A stretch of DNA of 64,000 nt from Desulfurellaceae bacterium bin18 (GTDB taxonomy: Bacteria; Desulfobacterota; Binatia; Bin18), in assembly GCA_002238415.1 (NCBI GenBank), contig MPMI01000019.1, forward strand, positions 39,192 to 103,191, written 5' to 3'. The position numbers and the translations under genes are program-made. Shown one piece after another: positions 59,569-64,000 of the stretch (positions within the stretch are counted from its first letter, which is position 1; the number at the start of each line of letters is the position of its first letter). Below the pieces are notes generated by a model. The model had not been told where the DNA came from. It worked only from the letters and a program-made list of their open reading frames with translations, and made no database searches.

Positions 59569-59739
59569 TTAGGGTATCCCCTTTTCCGCCCGCATCTCAA
59601 GGCAAAGGACAATGGCTTCCTTGATATTATCGAGAGCCTCACCCCTCGTCTTGCCTTGACTCACACACCCCGGAATTGCGGAGCATTCAACAACCCATAT
59701 CCCGTCTTCGTCTCGATCAACCGTCACATTAAATTTCAT
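59569..59739 (-). CDS. HicB-like antitoxin (no HicA partner)
   Basis: A 56-residue protein with the HicB fold: MKFNVTVDRDEDGIWVVECS, AIPGCVSQGKTRGEALDNIK, EAIVLCLEMRAEKGIP. The P-G-C-x-S-x-G and E-A-x-x-N-x-x-E-A motifs are diagnostic of HicB family members. No HicA-like gene is nearby; the next gene downstream is the DUF4258 gene, 43 bases away. It may be a solo HicB protein or a third element of the DUF4258 module. AGGGGAA precedes ATG 59739. Confidence 0.85.
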   Translation of the reverse strand: MKFNVTVDRDEDGIWVVECSAIPGCVSQGKTRGEALDNIKEAIVLCLEMRAEKGIP

Positions 59740-59779
59740 TTTTTCCCCTGAGGTCCAAGGTTTGCAGTATAGAATACCT

Positions 59780-61534
59780 TTAATCCTCTCCACTGCCCTG
59801 TCGCAATTGCGCGGTTTTTATAGCATCAACCTCGAATGTTATTGGATCCACCACTACCCCATAGTCTCGCTGTGCGCTTTCAATAGAAACCAATCCATCC
59901 TTTACGTCTTGTACGACCTTTTCGATAGCACGCTTTTTGGGGTCGCCAAATCCGCCTCCGCCACTTGAGAGCAGTTCCACTTCATCTCTTTTGGACAGGG
60001 TACTCATCGAGTTGACGGCGACCTCTTCCGTGCGACCGTCGGCATAGTGAAAAATTTGCCGGTTGGGCGGTGCGCCCCATCCTCCTCGCAGGCCGAACGG
60101 TGCCGTGGCGGGCTGGGTACCGCTCCCGAAGTTCGCACATGCAATATTGTCAGCCTCGACCCGCCAGCGATAGGTCACACCCATGCCACCCCGCCATTGC
60201 CCGGCTCCGGCGCTATCCTGACAATACTCAAACTGCTCAATGAAATACGGGTTGACCAGTTCGTGCAGTTCAGGGTCCGGCGAACGCAGTCCCCCCAGAC
60301 ATATGGCAGTCCCGATGTGGTCCCAGCCGTCAAAGCCGGCCGTAGCTCCGCCGCCACCTTTACTTAAAAAGTGAATCTCCCCGAACGGCCGCCCGGTACG
60401 TGGATTCATACCCGTGGTGGCTGGCGCGCACCAACGTCCCCAGGCGGCCTGAACACGCTCAGGGATAACCTCCGACAGAGCCAACCAAATTGCTTCGGTT
60501 ATGGTTTCGCCGGTTAAGACCGTACAGGCCGTGCTTGGTGCTGGCTCGACCGGATTCACCACACTCCCGCTCGGCGCCACGATGGAAACCGGACGCATGG
60601 CCCCTTCGTTATGTGGCACCTCGGGGTTGACCAGAGTAAACAACGCCAGGTAGCTCGCGGAAGCGGTATTGGCAAACGGACTGTTAACATAGCCGGGGAC
60701 CTGACCATCTGAGCCTGAGTAATCGAACGCTACAGACTCGTCCTGCACTTCGACTTTGACCCGAATGGTCACCGGCCGGTCGTGGACAATACCGTCGTTA
60801 TCGATCTGTCGCTCAGCCAGATACCTGCCATTCGGGATCGTTCGAATTTCCGCGCGCATGTGTTTTTCCGAGGCAGCCAGGAGTTGCTCAATAACCTGCT
60901 CGACAACGGCGATTCCATGTTTCTTCACCAGCGCGGTGATATTGCGTTCGCCCAGGCCGGCGGCACCAACCAGACACTGCAAATCCCCCTCGACCAAAAA
61001 CCGCAGGCGCACATTGGACACAATCATTTCCCACAGGCCGCGATTGATCTTTCCCTGCTCATAGAGTTTTGCGGGTGGAATCCGTAGCCCCTCGTCCCAC
61101 ACATCGCGCGCTTCCGGGTGATACCCCGCCGCACCGCCGCCGCCGGTATCTGCCTGATGTCCTTTCGTGACCGCCCAGAAGCGCAGTTCGCCATCAATAT
61201 GGACGGGCTTGGCAATCGTAAAATCGGGCGGATGATTATTGCCCCGATACGGATCGTTGAGAATGAAGACGTCGCCTTCGTGCGTATCGTCCGCATAGGT
61301 CTCGGCAATCGAACGGACCGCCCAGGGCGTTGCAGCAAGGAGGATTGGAATATAAGCCGTCTGAGCGACCAGACGGAGCTTGCGGTCATAAATAGCGGTC
61401 ACAAAATCGCGCGCCTCACTAAAAATGGGCGAGCGCGAGGTCCGCAGCATGGTCTGGCCCATTTCTTTGGTAATCGAGTCCAAGCGGTTCGCAATGACCG
61501 ATACAAGGATCGGATCAATCCTGTCCGTTTGCAT
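59780..61534 (-). CDS. hyuB: Hydantoinase B / oxoprolinase family subunit (HyuB)
   Basis: A 584-residue HyuB. IDPILVSVIANRLDSITKEM and LRTSRSPIFSEARDFVTAIY open it; EGDVFILNDPYRGNNHPPDF, GDLQCLVGAAGLGERNITAL, FDYSGSDGQVPGYVNSPFAN and LSSGGGGFGDPKKRAIEKVV are typical. It is more canonical than the HyuB at 9617 (NDP retained). ATG 61534 lies inside the 3' end of hyuA (20-base overlap), with GGGGCGTGGA upstream, so the two subunits are translationally linked. Confidence 0.92.
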   Translation of the reverse strand: MQTDRIDPILVSVIANRLDSITKEMGQTMLRTSRSPIFSEARDFVTAIYDRKLRLVAQTAYIPILLAATPWAVRSIAETYADDTHEGDVFILNDPYRGNNHPPDFTIAKPVHIDGELRFWAVTKGHQADTGGGGAAGYHPEARDVWDEGLRIPPAKLYEQGKINRGLWEMIVSNVRLRFLVEGDLQCLVGAAGLGERNITALVKKHGIAVVEQVIEQLLAASEKHMRAEIRTIPNGRYLAERQIDNDGIVHDRPVTIRVKVEVQDESVAFDYSGSDGQVPGYVNSPFANTASASYLALFTLVNPEVPHNEGAMRPVSIVAPSGSVVNPVEPAPSTACTVLTGETITEAIWLALSEVIPERVQAAWGRWCAPATTGMNPRTGRPFGEIHFLSKGGGGATAGFDGWDHIGTAICLGGLRSPDPELHELVNPYFIEQFEYCQDSAGAGQWRGGMGVTYRWRVEADNIACANFGSGTQPATAPFGLRGGWGAPPNRQIFHYADGRTEEVAVNSMSTLSKRDEVELLSSGGGGFGDPKKRAIEKVVQDVKDGLVSIESAQRDYGVVVDPITFEVDAIKTAQLRQGSGED

Positions 61535-63653
61535 TCCACGCCCCTTCCGCACCGGCCGGGCGACCGCCCAACGCTGTCAAGAGTTCGCCAAGTGGTCGCT
61601 CGGCCAGATGCATGGCATAATTACGGTAGGCATCACAGACCAGACGATAGCCAGGCGGGACCAGGACGGTGGTGTTGGACTGTTCGATCAAGGCCGGTCC
61701 GGTGAGAGCCATGCCGCAATCGAACTGCTCCCCAGCATACACAGAAACCTGAGACTGCGTACCGGAGAAATACGCTTGACGCTTGCCTTTGAGCGCGACA
61801 GTCGGGTCCGCGTCTCCAAGAAGACGTGGCGTAAGTCTCGGTTTCTCTGTAAGTCCCAACGCCTTGACCCGCAGATTGATCATTTCCAAGGCAGCTCCCG
61901 GCATGGCATATCCATAGAGCGCCTCGTGGAGACGATGAAAACGTGCGGCGACTACCGCCAGTTCGGGTTCCGAGAGAGGGGGCTGGACCGGGACTTCGAC
62001 CTCATGAAATTGGCCAACGTAGCGCACATCGAAGGTTGTGCGAATCTGTATTTTCTCCGTTGGGATGCCTTCCGACGCTAAGGTTGCTCGTGCCTGCTCT
62101 TCAATCTCCCTCAGGGTACGGTTGATCTCGTCGGGAACGATGGCGTCCCACTCTCGGGTGAAGGTCTGAACGTAGTCGTGCTGTAAATCAGAGATCAGCA
62201 TGCCGGCCGCACAGAACACCGATGACTCCTGGGGAATCACAACCAGCGGAATATCCAATTCTCGGGCTATCATCCCGGCGTGCAACGGTCCGGCTCCACC
62301 GGCAACCACAAGAGCAAACTCACGCGGATCATAGCCCCGTTCGACCGAAACACCCTGAAGCGCCGTCGCCATGTTAGCGTTCACAATGCGATAGATACCC
62401 TCGGCGGCCTCAATAGGAGAGAGGCCCAAGGGCTCGGCGATCGTGTTTGTCACCGCACGCTGAGCCCCATTATAATCGAGGGGCATCTCCCCGCCTAACA
62501 ATCCATCTGAGGAAAGATAGCCAAGAACCAAGTTGGCATCTGTCACTGTGGGTTCGACCCCGCCGCGGCCATAACATACTGGACCTGGCTCAGCTCCGGC
62601 ACTCTTGGGTCCGACCTGGAGAATCCCCCCGGCATCGATCCAGGCAATACTACCCCCACCGGCGCCAACCGTGTGGATATCCAGCACGGGCAGAGCCAAT
62701 CGATGGCCGCCAATCTCCCCCTCCGTTGTTGTCACCGGCTGACGGTCGTGAATGAGACAAGCATCAAAACTGGTCCCGCCCATGTCAACCGTGATCACGT
62801 CACGCAGGGCGTAGGTGTCAGCATAGAACACGCCGGCCATGGGTCCGCCAGCCGGACCGGATAGGAGGGTATTCGCGGCAAAGCGGCGTGTCAGGTGGGG
62901 CGACATCACACCGCCATTCGACTGCATAATGAGCAAGACGCCGGGAAATCCCGATTCGTCCAACTGACTTTCAAGCTGAGTCAGATAACGCGACAGCGGG
63001 GGGCCAACGCTGGCGTTGAGGACGGTGGTGGAATGTCGCTCATAGGCCCGAATTTGCGGCAACACTTCAGAAGATAAGGACACATACACCTTGGGTAAGG
63101 CCTCCTGGATAAGCTGACCGGTTCGTCGCTCATGGGCCGGATTTAAGAAAGACCACAGATAACTGACCGCCACCGCTTGGATAGCATGCGTCCGGATGTG
63201 TGCAATCGCGTCCATCACATCCGCTTCGTGCAGGGGGGTTACCACCGCACCCTCAACATTGACCCGTTCGGTAATGGGATAAATATGCGTCCGAGGAACC
63301 AAAGGTGGTGGCGGGCCGTATTTGCTATCGTACTGACGTTTGCGCAGCCCCCGCCGCATATTGAGCACATCGCGAAAGCCGCGCGTCGTCAGCAAGGCGG
63401 TCTTGGCCCCTTCCCCAGTCAAGACGGCGTTGGTCGTAATGGTCGTCCCATGAACGATGACGCTGACGCGGCCAAGGAAATCCGACAGCTCACGCTCAAA
63501 AGAAGCGGCAATCTTGCGGAGTCCCTGCAAGACGCCGACCGCGGGCTGGTGGGGCGTAGTCGGCGTCTTATAGATTTGAGCCGCGCCCTGCGAATCCGTG
63601 ACAAGAAAGTCGGTGAACGTGCCGCCGACGTCAATGCCGATTTTGTATTTCAT
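61515..63653 (-). CDS. hyuA: Hydantoinase A / oxoprolinase family ATP-dependent subunit (HyuA-3)
   Basis: A 712-residue HyuA: YKIGIDVGGTFTDFLVTDSQ, VHGTTITTNAVLTGEGAKTA, DVITVDMGGTSFDACLI, VGAGGGSIAWIDAGGILQVG and LVVAGGAGPLHAGMIARELD. ATG 63653 starts the first strand; the open frame continues upstream, but through C and G runs and into a separate DUF35 gene remnant, so the longer version is not believed. Third HyuA in this window. The DUF35 neighbour suggests thioester or acyl-CoA chemistry rather than nitrogen salvage. Confidence 0.9.
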   Translation of the reverse strand: MKYKIGIDVGGTFTDFLVTDSQGAAQIYKTPTTPHQPAVGVLQGLRKIAASFERELSDFLGRVSVIVHGTTITTNAVLTGEGAKTALLTTRGFRDVLNMRRGLRKRQYDSKYGPPPPLVPRTHIYPITERVNVEGAVVTPLHEADVMDAIAHIRTHAIQAVAVSYLWSFLNPAHERRTGQLIQEALPKVYVSLSSEVLPQIRAYERHSTTVLNASVGPPLSRYLTQLESQLDESGFPGVLLIMQSNGGVMSPHLTRRFAANTLLSGPAGGPMAGVFYADTYALRDVITVDMGGTSFDACLIHDRQPVTTTEGEIGGHRLALPVLDIHTVGAGGGSIAWIDAGGILQVGPKSAGAEPGPVCYGRGGVEPTVTDANLVLGYLSSDGLLGGEMPLDYNGAQRAVTNTIAEPLGLSPIEAAEGIYRIVNANMATALQGVSVERGYDPREFALVVAGGAGPLHAGMIARELDIPLVVIPQESSVFCAAGMLISDLQHDYVQTFTREWDAIVPDEINRTLREIEEQARATLASEGIPTEKIQIRTTFDVRYVGQFHEVEVPVQPPLSEPELAVVAARFHRLHEALYGYAMPGAALEMINLRVKALGLTEKPRLTPRLLGDADPTVALKGKRQAYFSGTQSQVSVYAGEQFDCGMALTGPALIEQSNTTVLVPPGYRLVCDAYRNYAMHLAERPLGELLTALGGRPAGAEGAWNANGQD

Positions 63654-63670
63654 GCTGTGACAATTTTCAC

Positions 63671-63703
63671 GGGGGGGGGTTGTGCCCCCCCCCCCCCCCC
63701 CCC
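63671..63703. repeat. Homopolymer runs G9 and C19
   Basis: G9 at 63671-63679 and C19 at 63685-63703, just upstream of hyuA-3, with further G/C-rich text to 63750. Such runs are often miscounted by sequencing; the frame between the two genes is therefore unreliable here. Confidence 0.85.
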
Positions 63704-63761
63704 GCGGGAAGACGGGGCCCAACGCAGGGCCCCCCTCCCGTCGCTCCCCCCCGCCCGCACG

Positions 63762-64000
63762 GACCAGGGTAAAAGTCGGCACATAGCGTTCGTCCCCCTC
63801 GGGGTCCCGCCCGACCGCAGAGGGGCAGAGGCGGACAGTGCATCCACGCTCAACCTGGGTAGGCTCCGTTTCAACTAGTCGCGTGAAGATGCGCAGCCCT
63901 TCGACCAAGACTACGGCAAAAATCAACGGACGCGGAAAGCCCGGCGGGACGCCGGCATCTTGGATGGTATAGGCGTGGATCGCCCCCCGGCTCGGCAGTT
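63762..64000 (-). CDS. DUF35 OB-fold acyl-CoA-associated protein, partial
   Basis: The reading frame enters from the right edge: LPSRGAIHAYTIQDAGVPPG, FPRPLIFAVVLVEGLRIFTR, LVETEPTQVERGCTVRLCPS, then YVPTFTLV. This is the OB-fold half of DUF35/Zn-ribbon proteins, which partner thiolase-like or acyl-CoA enzymes. The N-terminal rubredoxin-like zinc ribbon lies outside. The frame runs without a stop into hyuA-3, but recognised homology ends at about 63762; a stop was probably lost to errors in the G/C-rich tract, or the proteins are truly fused. Confidence 0.75.

Noticed and set aside
63685..63703. C19 tract as a phase-variation switch for hyuA-3
   Set aside because: It lies in low-complexity sequence near the window end between two genes, where a counting error is the simpler explanation.

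Overview
This 64 kb window comes from a Gram-negative-like bacterium with a large accessory metabolism. GC looks like the mid-50s by eye (not computed). Paired ATP-dependent hydantoinase (HyuA/HyuB) genes, five luciferase-like flavin monooxygenases, four SnoaL/NTF2-like proteins, CaiB/HpcH genes, wax-ester/phasin genes and a TetR-rich region recall uncultured soil or marine lineages such as Tectomicrobia/Entotheonella or Binatota-like bacteria. That placement is inference only. I saw no rRNA, tRNA, CRISPR array or transposase.

Layout. 1-11.6 kb: end of a beta-hydroxyacid dehydrogenase, a muconolactone-isomerase-like protein, a histidine kinase, a flavin monooxygenase, a lone hyuA, a membrane metallophosphoesterase and a hyuA-hyuB pair. 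11.7-17.4 kb: an accessory island, visibly more AT-rich, on the minus strand. It has dispersed palindromic repeats, a secreted repeat protein, a YgiT zinc-finger protein, a SIR2-like protein, a DUF4258 protein, and an XRE-HTH/dynamin-like GTPase fusion driven by a near-consensus promoter. A 97 bp direct repeat (a broken copy of the DUF4258 gene start) flanks the GTPase gene. This is the best candidate here for an undescribed, possibly anti-phage, system. 17.5-23 kb: NTF2-like and hotdog proteins, then the complete biotin operon bioF-bioA-bioD-bioB behind an 18 bp-arm inverted repeat. 23-29.8 kb: exported flavin monooxygenase, DMT exporter, acyl-ACP desaturase, VOC protein, amidohydrolase, Rieske ferredoxin, HNH nuclease.

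30-36.4 kb: a storage-lipid module with two phasin-like proteins, a WS/DGAT homologue with a degenerate catalytic motif, a lipase-like hydrolase, a CRP/FNR regulator and an XRE regulator. Two repeated operator-like motifs link these genes: TGTCAC-N4-GTGACA, and GCTAAC-N6-CGCTAAC followed by TTGCAAGC. 36.4-45.8 kb: DapA-like lyase, MetE-like methyltransferase, epoxide-hydrolase-like protein, CaiB-HpcH pair, DnaJ-family chaperone, and two overlapping SDR genes, the second lacking the catalytic Lys.

45.8-50 kb: six tandem TetR paralogues in one operon, beside a frameshifted cytochrome P450 remnant. 50-64 kb: more flavin monooxygenases, NTF2-like and SCP2-like proteins, TVP38 and RmlD proteins, a HEAT-repeat protein, a HicB/DUF4258/YgiT toxin-antitoxin-like cluster, and a second hyuA-hyuB pair behind a partial DUF35 gene. 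Long C and G homopolymers there suggest local sequence error.
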